Source: Gammaproteobacteria bacterium (GTDB taxonomy: Bacteria > Pseudomonadota > Gammaproteobacteria > Burkholderiales > Gallionellaceae). From it: a stretch of DNA of 64,000 nt. The notes under the pieces were generated by a model, which had not been told where the DNA came from, searched no databases, and worked only from the letters and a program-made list of their open reading frames with translations. A program made the position numbers and the translations under genes. Positions 1 to 9,185 of this stretch are shown here, in pieces (position 1 is the stretch's first letter; the number at the start of each line of letters is the position of its first letter). The stretch spans positions 62,001 through 126,000 of the forward strand of contig JAHJNJ010000009.1 of the NCBI GenBank assembly GCA_018820925.1, in the 5' to 3' direction.

Positions 1-1101
1 CGCCAGACAGGCGAGTTCGGCCGCCTTCTCGTCGGCGAAGGGATACAGCGCCGCGCAACCGATGATGCGATGGCCGTGCTCCAGCACTACAAAACGCCCG
101 ATCTCCTGCTCCAGCAATTCGCGCGAACGCCGCACCAGGATGCCCTCGGCTTCCAGCGGTTCCAGCAATTGCAGGATGCCGCCCACGTCTTCAATGGTTG
201 CATCGCGCAGCGTGTTGAGCGTGCTCTCCACCACCATGGTGCCGATACCGTCGTCGCTGAACAATTCCTGCAGCAGGGAGCCGTCGGTATGTCTGCTGAC
301 GAGGTGAGTCCGTGCCACGCCTGCCTCGCAGGCGCGTACGGCGCAGGGCAGGAACAAGCTGACATCGTCCGGCAACTTGCGTTTGCCGGAAAGAATCTTG
401 GTGGCTTCGGCGACGGTCAGCTCTTTCAAAAGCAAACCGCTCTTGTCATGCACGCCGTCGGTGTCGGTCAGGAAAATCAGCTTGTCCGCATCCAGCGCGA
501 TGGCGGTTGCGGTCGCGACATCTTCCAGCGTGAGGTTGAACACTTCACCGGTGGGCGAGTATCCCAGCGGCGACAACAGCACCACTTCGCCGAATTCCAT
601 ACGGTCGTTCAGCGCGGCTACATCCACCTTGCGCACGCAACCGGTGTGCATCAGGTCCACGCCGTTGATTACCCCGATGGGTTGCGCGGTGATGAAGTTG
701 CCGCCCGCCACGCGGATATCCGCATTGGCCATCGGAGAATTGGCCAGGCCCACCGACAGCAGCGCCTCAATTTCTACCCGCACCCGGCCGACCGCTTCCT
801 TTACGCAGAGCATGGTGGCGGCATCGGTGAGGCGGATATCGTGGTGGTAGCGGCCTTCGATGTTTTCTTGTGTCAGCCGCTGTTCGATCTGCGGCCGCGC
901 ACCGTGCACCAGCACGAGGCGAATGCCCAATGCCGCCAATAGATTGAAGTCATGCGTCAATTCAATAAACTTGCCGTCGGCAACCACCTCGCCGCCGAAT
1001 GCAACGACAAAGGTTTTGCCGCGAAAAGCGTTGATATACGGAGCAACGGAGCGGAACCACGCGACGAAATCGGGCGAAGAATGGGCAGGGGCGGCAGACA
1101 T
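1..1101 (-). CDS. argA: N-acetylglutamate synthase (amino-acid N-acetyltransferase), C-terminus cut by window edge
   Basis: Catalyses acetyl-CoA + L-glutamate to N-acetylglutamate, the first step of arginine synthesis, in the cytoplasm. I translated the minus strand from the ATG at 1101; it stays open for 367 codons to base 1. The N-terminal half is an amino-acid-kinase-like domain (VLVHGARPQIEQRL near residue 70; LIFLTDTDGVHDKSG near residue 205). The visible C-terminus enters a GNAT acetyltransferase domain (FVVLEHGHRIIGCAALYPFADE). This kinase-fold plus GNAT layout is that of proteobacterial ArgA of about 430-450 residues, so some 70 residues lie outside the window. A GAGGAG ribosome-binding site sits at 1115-1120. 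The gene stands alone, with a -10-like element further upstream. Confidence 0.93.
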   Translation of the reverse strand, partial: MSAAPAHSSPDFVAWFRSVAPYINAFRGKTFVVAFGGEVVADGKFIELTHDFNLLAALGIRLVLVHGARPQIEQRLTQENIEGRYHHDIRLTDAATMLCVKEAVGRVRVEIEALLSVGLANSPMANADIRVAGGNFITAQPIGVINGVDLMHTGCVRKVDVAALNDRMEFGEVVLLSPLGYSPTGEVFNLTLEDVATATAIALDADKLIFLTDTDGVHDKSGLLLKELTVAEATKILSGKRKLPDDVSLFLPCAVRACEAGVARTHLVSRHTDGSLLQELFSDDGIGTMVVESTLNTLRDATIEDVGGILQLLEPLEAEGILVRRSRELLEQEIGRFVVLEHGHRIIGCAALYPFADEKAAELACLA

Positions 1102-1155
1102 GGCGGTCGGTTGACTCCTCAGTCGGGGGTGAGCCCGCTAAATTATTTTTGGGCC

Positions 1156-1161
1156 ATTATA
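1156..1161 (-). promoter_or_regulatory. Possible -10 element of argA
   Basis: The minus strand reads TATAAT here, 54 bases upstream of the argA ATG. No good -35 hexamer is seen at 16-18 bases, so this is a weak call. Nothing else recognisable lies between the argA start and the repeat at 1314. Confidence 0.35.
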
Positions 1162-1313
1162 TGGCAAAACCCCAGAACCAATGGGAGTGATGGCTGACGG
1201 AGAGGGTATAAACCAGGTGTGCAGTCGGGTATCGATTCTTCATCCGGAAGTTTGCCCGCAACCGGGTAGGGAGGGCGCGTCTATGTGCCCTCGCGACAAT
1301 ATCTATCATTACA

Positions 1314-1343
1314 GCGTGGGCACACAACACCTGCCCATCCTAC
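1314..1343 (-). repeat. Solo copy of the GTAGGGTGGGCACG palindromic repeat
   Basis: On the minus strand this reads GTAGGATGGGCAGGTG followed by TGTGCCCACGC. It is a degenerate single unit of the REP-like family that forms inverted doublets at 34639-34765 and 60720-60798. It lies in the non-coding gap between argA and the tautomerase remnant. Confidence 0.75.
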
Positions 1344-1358
1344 AGAATCCAGGCTTGG

Positions 1359-1500
1359 TCAATTTTCGTCGAGTAACTTGCCTGCGATGGCCCAGTTCCC
1401 ATCGGACAGTTCGTCAAATGCGCTGCAGGTGCGGCTGTGATACGGTGGGGCGAAGCCCGCTGCCCGGGATTCCGGCGATGCGGATGTTGACGAAAGGCAT
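1359..1500 (-). pseudogene. Degraded 4-oxalocrotonate tautomerase-like gene
   Basis: Downstream of rsmE, a ribosome-binding site (AAGGAAA near 1505-1511) precedes an ATG at 1500. Its product begins MPFVNIRIAGIPGSG, which resembles the start of small tautomerases of the 4-oxalocrotonate family, where Pro2 is the catalytic base. The frame hits TGA at 1414-1416 after 28 codons. A different frame of the same strand carries a tautomerase-like C-terminus, FDELSDGNWAIAGKLLDEN, ending at TGA 1359-1361. The two pieces cover about 47 codons against the usual 60-70. I read this as a gene broken by an internal deletion plus frameshift. It probably once formed an operon with rsmE. The family assignment is from memory of motifs and was not searched. 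Confidence 0.6.
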
Positions 1501-1518
1501 GGTATTTTCCTTTCGGGC

Positions 1519-2256
1519 TTAGTTGAAATCTCCCCACATTGTCTGCAACGCCGCGATGCCGGCAATCGCGGCGGTCTCCGTGCGCAACACGCGTGGACCC
1601 AACAGGATGGGGGCGAATCCGGCCTGTTGCGCAACGTTGGCCTCGTCGGCAGAAAACCCGCCTTCGGGCCCGATGAGCAGGGTGGCGCGCCCTTGCGGCC
1701 TGGGTTGGGCGTGCAGGTTGCTGGCCCCGCCCGGCAACAGGATGAATTTCCCGCCGGGAGCATGCCGGATTGCGCTCAGCCAAATTCCAAGGTCTTGCGG
1801 TGCATGCAGTTGCGGCAGGGTATTGCGGCCGCATTGCTCGCAGGCGGAGATGGTGACGTTGCGCCAGTGTTCGGTACGCTTTTCGGCGCGGGCGCCGGCA
1901 AGTTTTGCCACACTGCGCTGCGTTTGTACCGGCACGATCTCGGCCGCGCCCAGTTCGGTGGCTTTTTGCACTACCCAGTCCATCTTGTCGCTGGTGCACA
2001 TGGCTTGCGCCAGTATGATGTGCAGGCCGGATTCCGGCTGTCCCATGAAGGTTTGCAGGTTGCCGAGCAGCACGCGTTTGCCACTGATGGCGTTGATGGT
2101 GGCGTCGAGCGCGTTGCCCAGTCCGTCGAAGATTTGCACTGCATCGCCCACGCGCAAACGCAATACCCGGCTGGCGTGGTGGGCGGCCTCGGGCGGCAGT
2201 TCGAAATTGGTGCTCAGGGGGAGCGGCGGCGGGCAGTAAAATCTGGGCGCGGACAT
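1519..2256 (-). CDS. rsmE: 16S rRNA (uracil(1498)-N(3))-methyltransferase RsmE
   Basis: Uses S-adenosylmethionine to methylate U1498 in helix 44 of 16S rRNA. The product has 245 residues, normal for RsmE. Family marks are the N-terminal MSAPRFYCP with the PUA-like RNA-binding part (HHASRVLRLRVGD), then the SPOUT methyltransferase domain with knot motifs LLIGPEGGF (about 195-203) and LGPRVLRTETAAIAGIAALQ (about 218-237), which form the SAM pocket. The gene is divergent from the thioredoxin-like gene at 2337, with an 80-base shared promoter region. The broken tautomerase gene lies 18 bases downstream. Confidence 0.95.
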   Translation of the reverse strand: MSAPRFYCPPPLPLSTNFELPPEAAHHASRVLRLRVGDAVQIFDGLGNALDATINAISGKRVLLGNLQTFMGQPESGLHIILAQAMCTSDKMDWVVQKATELGAAEIVPVQTQRSVAKLAGARAEKRTEHWRNVTISACEQCGRNTLPQLHAPQDLGIWLSAIRHAPGGKFILLPGGASNLHAQPRPQGRATLLIGPEGGFSADEANVAQQAGFAPILLGPRVLRTETAAIAGIAALQTMWGDFN

Positions 2257-2336
2257 GGTCGGTAAAGGGCTTTGGGACGGGCGTGATAATATAACGGCCA
2301 GAAAAAGAACGTTGGAAATAAGGGAGTAGAAAATCG

Positions 2337-2894
2337 ATGGTCAGTCTGCAACCCCCTTTGTGCGATTTCGGCTGGGAAGCGCGCCCTTTTGACCTTGTGG
2401 GCGTGGATGGCAAGCGCCATACGCTGGAAAGCGCGCGCGGCAAAAACGGCCTGCTGGTGATGTTCATCTGCAACCATTGTCCTTACGTCAAATCCATCCG
2501 CGAGCGCATCATCCGCGATGCGCGCGAACTGCAGCAGCACGGCATCAACAGCATTGCCATCATGTCCAACGATCCCGCAGAGTATGCGGAAGATTCTTTC
2601 GACAACATGAAATCGGTTGCGCAACAGTACGCCTACCCTTTCCCGTACGTGTGGGATGAGACGCAGCAGATCGCCAGGGATTACGGTGCAGTATGCACGC
2701 CGGACTTCTTCGGCTTTAATGCCGACCTTGAACTTCAATACCGTGGCCGCCTGGATGCCTCGCGCAAGGAGGCCGTGGCGGATGCGCCGCGCGATTTGTT
2801 CAATGCCATGTTGCAAGTGGCGCAGACGGGCCGGGGGCCGCGCGAACAGATTGCCAGCATGGGCTGTTCTATCAAATGGAAAGACCAGGCTTGA
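2337..2894 (+). CDS. Thioredoxin-family (AhpC/TSA-type) protein
   Basis: A 185-residue cytoplasmic protein of the thioredoxin fold, in the group annotated as thioredoxin family or redoxin-domain protein. It has no signal peptide. The N-terminal strand-helix unit carries the pair C45-N-H-C48 (FICNHCPYVKSI), comparable to the CxxC of thioredoxins. Further on are the cis-Pro-like element GAVCTPDFFGF and the C-terminal SMGCSIKWK, all common to this group. Its exact substrate is unknown; thiol reduction or peroxide removal is inferred. A GGGAG ribosome-binding site lies just before the ATG. It is followed by trkA after 22 bases and may share its transcript. Confidence 0.85.
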   Translation: MVSLQPPLCDFGWEARPFDLVGVDGKRHTLESARGKNGLLVMFICNHCPYVKSIRERIIRDARELQQHGINSIAIMSNDPAEYAEDSFDNMKSVAQQYAYPFPYVWDETQQIARDYGAVCTPDFFGFNADLELQYRGRLDASRKEAVADAPRDLFNAMLQVAQTGRGPREQIASMGCSIKWKDQA

Positions 2895-2916
2895 GCGGCA
2901 AGCGGAAAGGCGAAGC

Positions 2917-4290
2917 GTGAAGATACTAATTCTGGGTGCCGGACAGGTCGGCTCGACGGTGGCGGAGAACCTGGTCGGCGAGTCGAACGACATTACGGTG
3001 GTCGATCTGGATGGCGAAAAGCTGCGCCAGCTGCAGGACAGACTGGACTTGCGCACGCTGACCGGCAGCGCCTCCCATCCTTCCACACTGGAAGAGGCGG
3101 GCATTGCCGATACCGACATGTTGCTGGCGGTGACGCAAAGCGACGAGGTCAACCTGGTTGCATGCAAACTGGCGGCAAGTCTTTACAACACGCCGACGCG
3201 CATCGCCCGTATCCGTGCCACCGACTACCTCAGCCGCGAAACGGTGTTCAGCAAAGAAAACTTCTCCGTGGATTTTTCCATCTGTCCCGAGCAGATCCTG
3301 ACCGATTACATCGCCAAACTGATCGAGTTTCCCGAAGCGCTGCAAGTGCTGGAATTTGCCGAAGGCAAAGTGTCGCTGGTGGCGGTCCGCGCCTTCAACG
3401 GCGGGCTGCTGGTCGGCAAGCCGCTGAGTTATTTGCGTACCCACATGCCGCATGTGCAGACCCGCGTGGCGGCCATCTTCCGCCGGGACCGCGCAATCAT
3501 CCCCGAGGGCAGCACGATCGTGCAGGATGGCGACGAGATATTCTTCATTGCCTCAACCGATCATATACGCCGCGTGTTGAAAGAGATGCGCCGCATGGAC
3601 AAGCCGATCGAGCGCGTGATGATCGTTGGCGGCGGCAACATCGGGCGGCGTCTGGCGAGGGCGCTGGAGCGTGCTTACCAGGTCAAGATCATCGAGTTCA
3701 ACAAGAAGGTGTGCCAGAAGCTGGCCGGCGAATTGACCAATACCCTGGTATTGAACGGCGACGGCACCGACGAGAAACTGATGCAGCAGGAGAGTATTTC
3801 CGACGTCGACGTGTTCTGCGCACTTACCAACGACGATGAAAACAACATCATGTCGGCGCTGTTGGCCAAACAGGGCGGAGCGCGCAAGGTACTCGCGCTC
3901 ATCAACCGCAGCGCCTACGTGGATCTGGTGCAGGGCGGCAAGATCGACATCGCGTTGTCCCCGGCTCAAGTCACCATCGGGTCGTTGCTGGCTTATGTCC
4001 GGCAGGGCGACGTGGTGGCGGTGCATTCACTAAGGCGCGGTGCGGCGGAAGCGCTGGAACTGGTGGTGCACGGCGACCGCGAATCGTCGCATGTGGTCGG
4101 CCGTCGCATCGGCGAAGTCGACCTGCCCAGGGGGGCCACCATCGGTGCGCTGGTGCGCGGCGACGAAGTGCTCATGGGCCATCACGACACGGTCATCGAG
4201 GCGGAAGACCATGTCATCGTCTTCGTCACCGAGAAGAGAATGGTGAAGAAGGTCGAGAAGCTGTTCCAGGTCAGGCTCGGATTCTTCTGA
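2917..4290 (+). CDS. trkA: Trk system potassium transporter, NAD-binding peripheral subunit TrkA
   Basis: TrkA is the cytoplasmic nucleotide-binding subunit that gates the TrkH channel for potassium uptake. I chose the GTG at 2917, preceded by GGAAAGG, because the protein then begins VKILILGAGQVGS with the Rossmann glycine motif at residues 7-12 and is 457 residues, the standard TrkA length. The duplicated layout is visible: the first RCK-N domain (1-130), RCK-C (about 140-225), a second Rossmann motif IVGGGNIGRRLA (about 235-245) and a second RCK-C ending near 457. Its TGA overlaps the trkH ATG by one base, so the two are translationally coupled. Confidence 0.95.
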   Translation: MKILILGAGQVGSTVAENLVGESNDITVVDLDGEKLRQLQDRLDLRTLTGSASHPSTLEEAGIADTDMLLAVTQSDEVNLVACKLAASLYNTPTRIARIRATDYLSRETVFSKENFSVDFSICPEQILTDYIAKLIEFPEALQVLEFAEGKVSLVAVRAFNGGLLVGKPLSYLRTHMPHVQTRVAAIFRRDRAIIPEGSTIVQDGDEIFFIASTDHIRRVLKEMRRMDKPIERVMIVGGGNIGRRLARALERAYQVKIIEFNKKVCQKLAGELTNTLVLNGDGTDEKLMQQESISDVDVFCALTNDDENNIMSALLAKQGGARKVLALINRSAYVDLVQGGKIDIALSPAQVTIGSLLAYVRQGDVVAVHSLRRGAAEALELVVHGDRESSHVVGRRIGEVDLPRGATIGALVRGDEVLMGHHDTVIEAEDHVIVFVTEKRMVKKVEKLFQVRLGFF

Positions 4291-5750
4291 TGCATCGCTT
4301 GTTCACCGTCTTCCATGCCCTCGGCCTGTTGCTGGTTGTCTTCAGCTTCGCCTACCTGCTCCCCATCCTGACCGCGTTGATCTACGATGACTTCATCATG
4401 CTGTGGGATTTCCTGCTCACCATGCTGTGGACGTTCAGTGCCGGCGTGTTGATGTGGCTGCTGACCCGGCACTACAAGGGTGAATTGTCCATTCGCCACG
4501 GCTACCTGCTGGTGGTGGCGATGTGGACGGCGATGCCCGCCTTTGGCGCCATCCCCCTGCTGATGATGATCCCCAACCTGTCGTTCACCGATGCCTATTT
4601 CGAGACCATGTCGGCCATGACCACCACGGGCGCGACGGTGCTGGTCGGGCTGGACAACCTGCCGCCCGCAATCAACGTCTGGCGCCACGAGTTGCAGTGG
4701 ATAGGCGGTTTGGGCGTGATCGTGCTGGCGGTGGCGGTGCTGCCGCTGCTGGGTATCGGCGGACGCCAACTGTTCAAGGCCGAGACGCCGGGGCCGATGA
4801 AGGACAGCGCGTTGACGCCGCGCATCGCCGATACCGCGCGCAGCCTGTGGATCATCTATGTGTCCATCACGCTGGCCTGTATCGGTGCGTTGAAGTGGGC
4901 GGGCATGGACTGGCTGGATGCGGTATGCCATGCATTCTCGGCCATGGGGCTGGGCGGTTTTTCCACCCATGATGCCAGCATCGGCCATTTCAATTCGCCG
5001 CTGATCGAATTCGTGCTGATCGTGTTCATGTTGTTCGCCGTCATGAACTTCGCCACCCACTTCCTGGCATTGCGCGGCAAGTCGCTGCGCATCTACCTGC
5101 GCGATGCCGAGGCGGTCGCCTCGGTGGGGCTGATCGTTGCCAGCTGTTTCGGCATCGCGCTGTTCTTGTGGTGGCAACAGGTCTATCCCGATTTCCTGAC
5201 GGCACTGCGCCATGCCAGCTTCAATCTGGTTTCCATCGCCACCGACAGCGGCTACGCCAGCGTGGACTTCGCGCAATGGCCGATCTTCGCGCCGATGTGG
5301 ATGTTCTTCCTGGCCTGTATCTGCGCCAGTTCGGGTTCCACTGGCGGCGGCATCAAGATGATACGCACGCTGGTGCTGGTCAAGCAGGCCGGGCGCGAAT
5401 TCCTCATGCTGTTGCATCCCTCAGTCATCAACCCGATGAAGATCGGCGGCCATGTAATCGCCAACAACATCGTATTCGCCGTGCTGGGTTTCATCTTCCT
5501 GTATTTCATGACCATCGCCACGGTTGCCTTCACCCTGTGGATCAGCGGGCTGGATTTCATCACCGGGCTTACCGCCGCGCTGGCTTCTGTGAACAACATC
5601 GGCCCCGGACTGGGAGCGGTCGGTCCGGCAGGCAATTATCAGGGGCTGACCGACTTCCAGACCTGGGTGTGTATCTTCGGCATGCTGGTCGGGCGACTGG
5701 AGATATTTACCGTACTAATCCTTTTTACTCCGGCATTCTGGAAGCGCTAA
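4290..5750 (+). CDS. trkH: Trk system potassium transporter, membrane subunit TrkH
   Basis: The inner-membrane pore subunit of the Trk potassium uptake system. It is 486 residues and hydrophobic, with the four-fold pore-loop repeats of the SKT family. Selectivity-filter-like segments are MSAMTTTGATVL (about 108-119), SAMGLGGFSTHD, IATDSGYASVD and ASVNNIGPGLG, each keeping the filter glycine. SGSTGGGIKMIRTLVL follows the third loop, as in E. coli TrkH, and includes the intramembrane gating region. It starts in the TGATG overlap with trkA. The third filter has SGY where E. coli has TGF, a conservative change. Confidence 0.95.
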   Translation: MHRLFTVFHALGLLLVVFSFAYLLPILTALIYDDFIMLWDFLLTMLWTFSAGVLMWLLTRHYKGELSIRHGYLLVVAMWTAMPAFGAIPLLMMIPNLSFTDAYFETMSAMTTTGATVLVGLDNLPPAINVWRHELQWIGGLGVIVLAVAVLPLLGIGGRQLFKAETPGPMKDSALTPRIADTARSLWIIYVSITLACIGALKWAGMDWLDAVCHAFSAMGLGGFSTHDASIGHFNSPLIEFVLIVFMLFAVMNFATHFLALRGKSLRIYLRDAEAVASVGLIVASCFGIALFLWWQQVYPDFLTALRHASFNLVSIATDSGYASVDFAQWPIFAPMWMFFLACICASSGSTGGGIKMIRTLVLVKQAGREFLMLLHPSVINPMKIGGHVIANNIVFAVLGFIFLYFMTIATVAFTLWISGLDFITGLTAALASVNNIGPGLGAVGPAGNYQGLTDFQTWVCIFGMLVGRLEIFTVLILFTPAFWKR

Positions 5751-5762
5751 GCTGCTAAAACA

Positions 5763-5792
5763 TTGAACTCTGAGGAACAAATGCGGTAGCAT
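5763..5792 (+). promoter_or_regulatory. Candidate promoter of the pil-chp operon
   Basis: TTGAAC at 5763-5768 and TAGCAT at 5787-5792 are separated by 18 bases, about 60 bases before the pilG start. The match to the sigma-70 consensus is moderate. Confidence 0.4.
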
Positions 5793-5854
5793 CACGGCTG
5801 GAGGAGTGTTCGCCGCAAGAGCGAACGTCGATCAATCAGGAAAAAGGTGACAAC

Positions 5855-6265
5855 GTGGGAGAAGGTCTGACTGGTATCCGTGTGGTCCTCATAGACGACA
5901 GCAATACCATACGTCGAAGCGGTGAGATATTCTTGTCACAGGCAGGCTGCAAAGTCATTCTGGCAGAGGATGGCTTCGACGGCTTGTCCAAGGTGGTCGA
6001 CAATAAACCCGATATCATTTTCGTCGATGTCATGATGCCGCGTCTGGACGGCTACCAGACTTGCGCGCTCATCAAAAACCATGCCGAATTCAAGAATACG
6101 CCGGTCGTCATGCTGACCAGCAAGGACAGCCTGTTCGACCGCGCACGCGGCAAGCTGGTCGGCGCCGACCAGTATCTGACCAAGCCCTTTAGCAAGAAAA
6201 GTTTGATTGAAGCAGTCACGATGCACACAACAAAGCACTCACAAGGAATGGAATATGGCAATTAA
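5855..6265 (+). CDS. pilG: Twitching-motility response regulator PilG
   Basis: A stand-alone receiver (REC) protein of 136 residues, CheY-like. It accepts phosphate from ChpA and promotes pilus extension in the Pil-Chp system. It starts at GTG 5855. The receiver signature is complete: acidic pair in VVLIDDSNTI, phospho-acceptor Asp in IIFVDVMMPRLDGY (about 57), Thr/Ser in VVMLTSKDSL and Lys in QYLTKPFSKKSL. The C-terminus overlaps the pilH start by 11 bases. First gene of pilG-pilH-pilI-pilJ-chpA. Confidence 0.93.
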   Translation: MGEGLTGIRVVLIDDSNTIRRSGEIFLSQAGCKVILAEDGFDGLSKVVDNKPDIIFVDVMMPRLDGYQTCALIKNHAEFKNTPVVMLTSKDSLFDRARGKLVGADQYLTKPFSKKSLIEAVTMHTTKHSQGMEYGN

Positions 6266-6620
6266 TAAAGTGATGGTCGTGGATGATTCCCCGACGGAAC
6301 GTCATGTATTGGGGGATATTTTGGGCAAGAAGGGCTTTTTGGTGGTGTACGCCGAAAATGGCGAGAAAGCGGTTGAAAATGCCAAGCTTGAACAGCCCGA
6401 CCTTATCCTGATGGATGTGGTCATGCCGGGTTTGAACGGATTTCAGGCAACCAAAATAATTACGCGAGATCCGGCGACGCAGCATATCCCAATCATCATC
6501 TGCACAACCAAGGGTCAGGAAACGGACAAGATCTGGGGTCTGCGCCAGGGGGCGAAGGACTACATTACGAAGCCGATCGGGGCCGCCGAATTGCTCGGCA
6601 AGATTGCTGCGCTAGGCTAG
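6255..6620 (+). CDS. pilH: Twitching-motility response regulator PilH
   Basis: The second single-domain receiver of the Pil-Chp system, 121 residues. In the Pseudomonas paradigm PilH opposes PilG, acting as phosphate sink or retraction regulator. I placed the start at the ATG of MAINKVMVVDDSPTERHVL, inside the last codons of pilG. Receiver residues are seen: DD in the first strand, Asp in LILMDVVMPGLNGF (about 53), Thr in IIICTTKGQ and Lys in DYITKPIGAAEL. The start-stop overlap indicates coupling with pilG. Confidence 0.92.
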   Translation: MAINKVMVVDDSPTERHVLGDILGKKGFLVVYAENGEKAVENAKLEQPDLILMDVVMPGLNGFQATKIITRDPATQHIPIIICTTKGQETDKIWGLRQGAKDYITKPIGAAELLGKIAALG

Positions 6621-6634
6621 ACACCGGTACGATC

Positions 6635-7132
6635 ATGTCAAAACGTTTCAATCTGCGCGAGTTCCAGCAAGGCGTGCTGGACCGTCTGCAAGCCCAGGCG
6701 GCAGGCGGGGGCAACCGTGCATCCACCCTCGGCGTGCAGGTGGGGAATGAGCTGTGGTTGGTCGAAATGTCGGAAATCAGCGAAGTCCTTTCTGCGCCAC
6801 CCTTGACCCGGGTGCCGCTGACCAAGCCGTGGTATTGCGGTGTCGCCAATGTGCGCGGCAACCTCTACAGTATCGTCGATCTTGCGGTGTTCAATGGCGG
6901 TGCGGCAATCCCGCTGGAAGGGCAAAGTCGTGTCCTGTTGATCGGGCAGAAGTTCGCCTTCAATGCAGGGCTGTTGGTATCGCGCGTGCTGGGTTTGCGC
7001 AATGCAACGGATTGGCAATCCAGCGAGCAGGACGGGGAAGTTCGCCTGCAGGATGCCGAAGGTCAGAAGTGGCACAAACTGGAAATGGCGCAATTGCTGA
7101 ATAAACCGGAATTTTTACAGATCGGGGCGTAG
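6635..7132 (+). CDS. pilI: CheW-like adaptor protein PilI
   Basis: A 165-residue CheW-domain scaffold that should couple the receptor PilJ to the kinase ChpA. The domain is seen in [21 protein letters not shown], followed by [19 protein letters not shown] and YSIVDLAVF, the usual beta-barrel strands of CheW proteins. It lies 14 bases after pilH and 22 bases before pilJ. No extra domain is present. Confidence 0.9.
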   Translation: MSKRFNLREFQQGVLDRLQAQAAGGGNRASTLGVQVGNELWLVEMSEISEVLSAPPLTRVPLTKPWYCGVANVRGNLYSIVDLAVFNGGAAIPLEGQSRVLLIGQKFAFNAGLLVSRVLGLRNATDWQSSEQDGEVRLQDAEGQKWHKLEMAQLLNKPEFLQIGA

Positions 7133-7154
7133 ATGCGCTTTGGAGGAGAAAAAT

Positions 7155-9176
7155 ATGGCTTTTAAGTTACCGTTCGGTTTTCCGAAAAAGGCCCGCCAGG
7201 GTTTTATCAAAAAAGGCGACGGAAGAGCTGCCGAGATCAGAACGATCCGCATTCCATGGTTCAGCAAACAATCCTTTGACAGGCAACTGCGTGTGCTCGG
7301 CGCTTTGCTGTTGCTGTTCCTGTTTATTGCGGCTTCTTTCACCTATATTGATACGCGCGACACGACTTACGGTTCGCGTTACGTGGGTCAATCATCCAAA
7401 CTGCTCATGCTGTCGCAACGTCTGGCTAAAGATGCCGCAGCCAGTTTTTCCGGTGACTCTGCGGCATTTGAGGGCCTGGAAGCGACGCGTGCAGAGTTTT
7501 CAGCCATTCTGAACGCCCTGGACAAGGGCGGCGACAGTTTCCCGGCCACGGAAGGGGTTGCGCGCGAACCGCTGGATGCGTTGCTGGCTTACTGGAAGCA
7601 TATCGGCATATCCCTGGATGAGTTGGAAAAGGGCCGTCCGCTGTTGGTGACGCTGGAACGCGGTTCGGCAGGTCAGCGCGATATGTTGAATTTGGCCAAT
7701 CAGGTTGCCGAACGGGCCACACCCGATTATGCAAGGAAGGCAGATCGCCTGAATCGCCTGATCGAGCAGATCACCAGTGCCGTGCAGATGGTGCTGACTT
7801 CGGCCTCGACTGAGGACCTGCCGGGATTGGAGCCGAAGATGCGCGAAGCGCAGCAATTGCTCAACGAATTGCCGCAACGGGATGCAACCGTGATGTTGCT
7901 CAAGGACGACTTTGAGGGATACCAGTCGGTTGTGGGCTTTATCGCTGCCAACGCGGGCGATGTTTTGACTTCGCGCCTGGCCGGACGGAAGGTTCTGGAA
8001 GAAAGCGACAAATTGCTTTCGGCGTCGCAAAATCTGGTGAACAACTATCAGGCCTCGTTGTCCGGCCGCATTACCAGTTTTGTGGTGTTCTTCTCCGGCG
8101 GCCTGTTGATGCTGGTGTTGCTGCTGCTTTCCAAAATCTATCTGGACGAATCGAAGCGCCGCGAACGCGAAGCGGGGCAAACCAACCGCAGCAACCAACA
8201 GGCGATTTTGCGCTTGATGAACGAACTGTCGGACCTGGCGGAAGGCGACCTGACCATTCGCGCGACCGTGTCGGAAGATATCACCGGCGCGATCGCCGAC
8301 TCGGTCAACTACACCACGGATGAGTTGCGCAAGCTGGTTGCGCGCGTGATGACGACCTCGCAGGAAGTTGAACAGGCGACAGGCGAAGCCGGTTCGGTGA
8401 CCAAGGAACTGATGAACGCGGCGCAGAAACAGGCGACCGAGATTCGCGACGCCGGTGACGCCGTCGAACTGATGACCAAATCCATCCAGGAAGTCGACAG
8501 CAGTGCTGCCCAGTCCGCGGAAGTGGCGCGACGCACACTGGAAGTGACCGAGCAGGGCACCCTTGCGGTGCAGAATTCAGTGTCCAGTATGGACGGCATC
8601 CGCGAACAGATTCAGGAAACCGCGAAACGCATCAAACGGCTGGGTGAAAGCTCGCAGGAGATCGGCGAGATCGTGGACCTGATCTCGGACATTACCGAAC
8701 AGACCAACGTGCTGGCGTTGAATGCCGCGATTCAGGCGGCTTCGGCGGGTGAAGCGGGACGCGGTTTCGCGGTGGTTGCGGAGGAAGTTCAGCGTCTCGC
8801 GGAACGTTCCGGCGATGCGACCAAGCAGATCGGTATGCTGGTCAAAACCATTCAAAGCGATACGCAGGATGCCGTGGCGGCCATGGAAAAGAGCACGCAG
8901 GGTGTGGTCGACGGAGCGCAACTGTCCAATGCGGCGGGCCAGGCGTTGCGCGAGATTGAGAATTCCACGCGCGAACTGACCGACCTGGTGAACAGTATCT
9001 CCGTGTCCACCCAGGTACAAACCGATATGGCGAGCGAAGTGGCACAGGTCATGAACGATATTCTGCAGATTACCGAACAGACTTCGTTGAGCACCCAGCG
9101 CACCAATGCATCGGTTGCCCAACTGGAAAGTCTGGCTTCCGAACTAAACAGCTCGGTTTCGGGCTTCAAGTTGTAA
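7155..9176 (+). CDS. pilJ: Methyl-accepting chemotaxis protein PilJ, type IV pili chemoreceptor
   Basis: Inner-membrane chemoreceptor that signals through PilI to ChpA. The ATG at 7155 is preceded by GGAGGAG and gives 673 residues. The first membrane segment is at about 46-65 ([18 protein letters not shown]). The periplasmic part of about 240 residues has the duplicated helical PilJ sensor layout. A second membrane segment lies at about 308-330, then HAMP, then the helical signalling domain with the hairpin tip [20 protein letters not shown] near 515-535. The C-terminus ends [11 protein letters not shown] and lacks an NWETF-type tether for methyltransferase. Neither pilK nor chpB is found near by. 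Confidence 0.93.
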   Translation: MAFKLPFGFPKKARQGFIKKGDGRAAEIRTIRIPWFSKQSFDRQLRVLGALLLLFLFIAASFTYIDTRDTTYGSRYVGQSSKLLMLSQRLAKDAAASFSGDSAAFEGLEATRAEFSAILNALDKGGDSFPATEGVAREPLDALLAYWKHIGISLDELEKGRPLLVTLERGSAGQRDMLNLANQVAERATPDYARKADRLNRLIEQITSAVQMVLTSASTEDLPGLEPKMREAQQLLNELPQRDATVMLLKDDFEGYQSVVGFIAANAGDVLTSRLAGRKVLEESDKLLSASQNLVNNYQASLSGRITSFVVFFSGGLLMLVLLLLSKIYLDESKRREREAGQTNRSNQQAILRLMNELSDLAEGDLTIRATVSEDITGAIADSVNYTTDELRKLVARVMTTSQEVEQATGEAGSVTKELMNAAQKQATEIRDAGDAVELMTKSIQEVDSSAAQSAEVARRTLEVTEQGTLAVQNSVSSMDGIREQIQETAKRIKRLGESSQEIGEIVDLISDITEQTNVLALNAAIQAASAGEAGRGFAVVAEEVQRLAERSGDATKQIGMLVKTIQSDTQDAVAAMEKSTQGVVDGAQLSNAAGQALREIENSTRELTDLVNSISVSTQVQTDMASEVAQVMNDILQITEQTSLSTQRTNASVAQLESLASELNSSVSGFKL

Positions 9177-9185
9177 AGGGCGAAC

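Noticed and set aside
1340-2473. 377-codon minus-strand frame covering rsmE and the tautomerase remnant
   Set aside because: Out of frame with RsmE, low-complexity Arg/His-rich product; rsmE itself explains the region.
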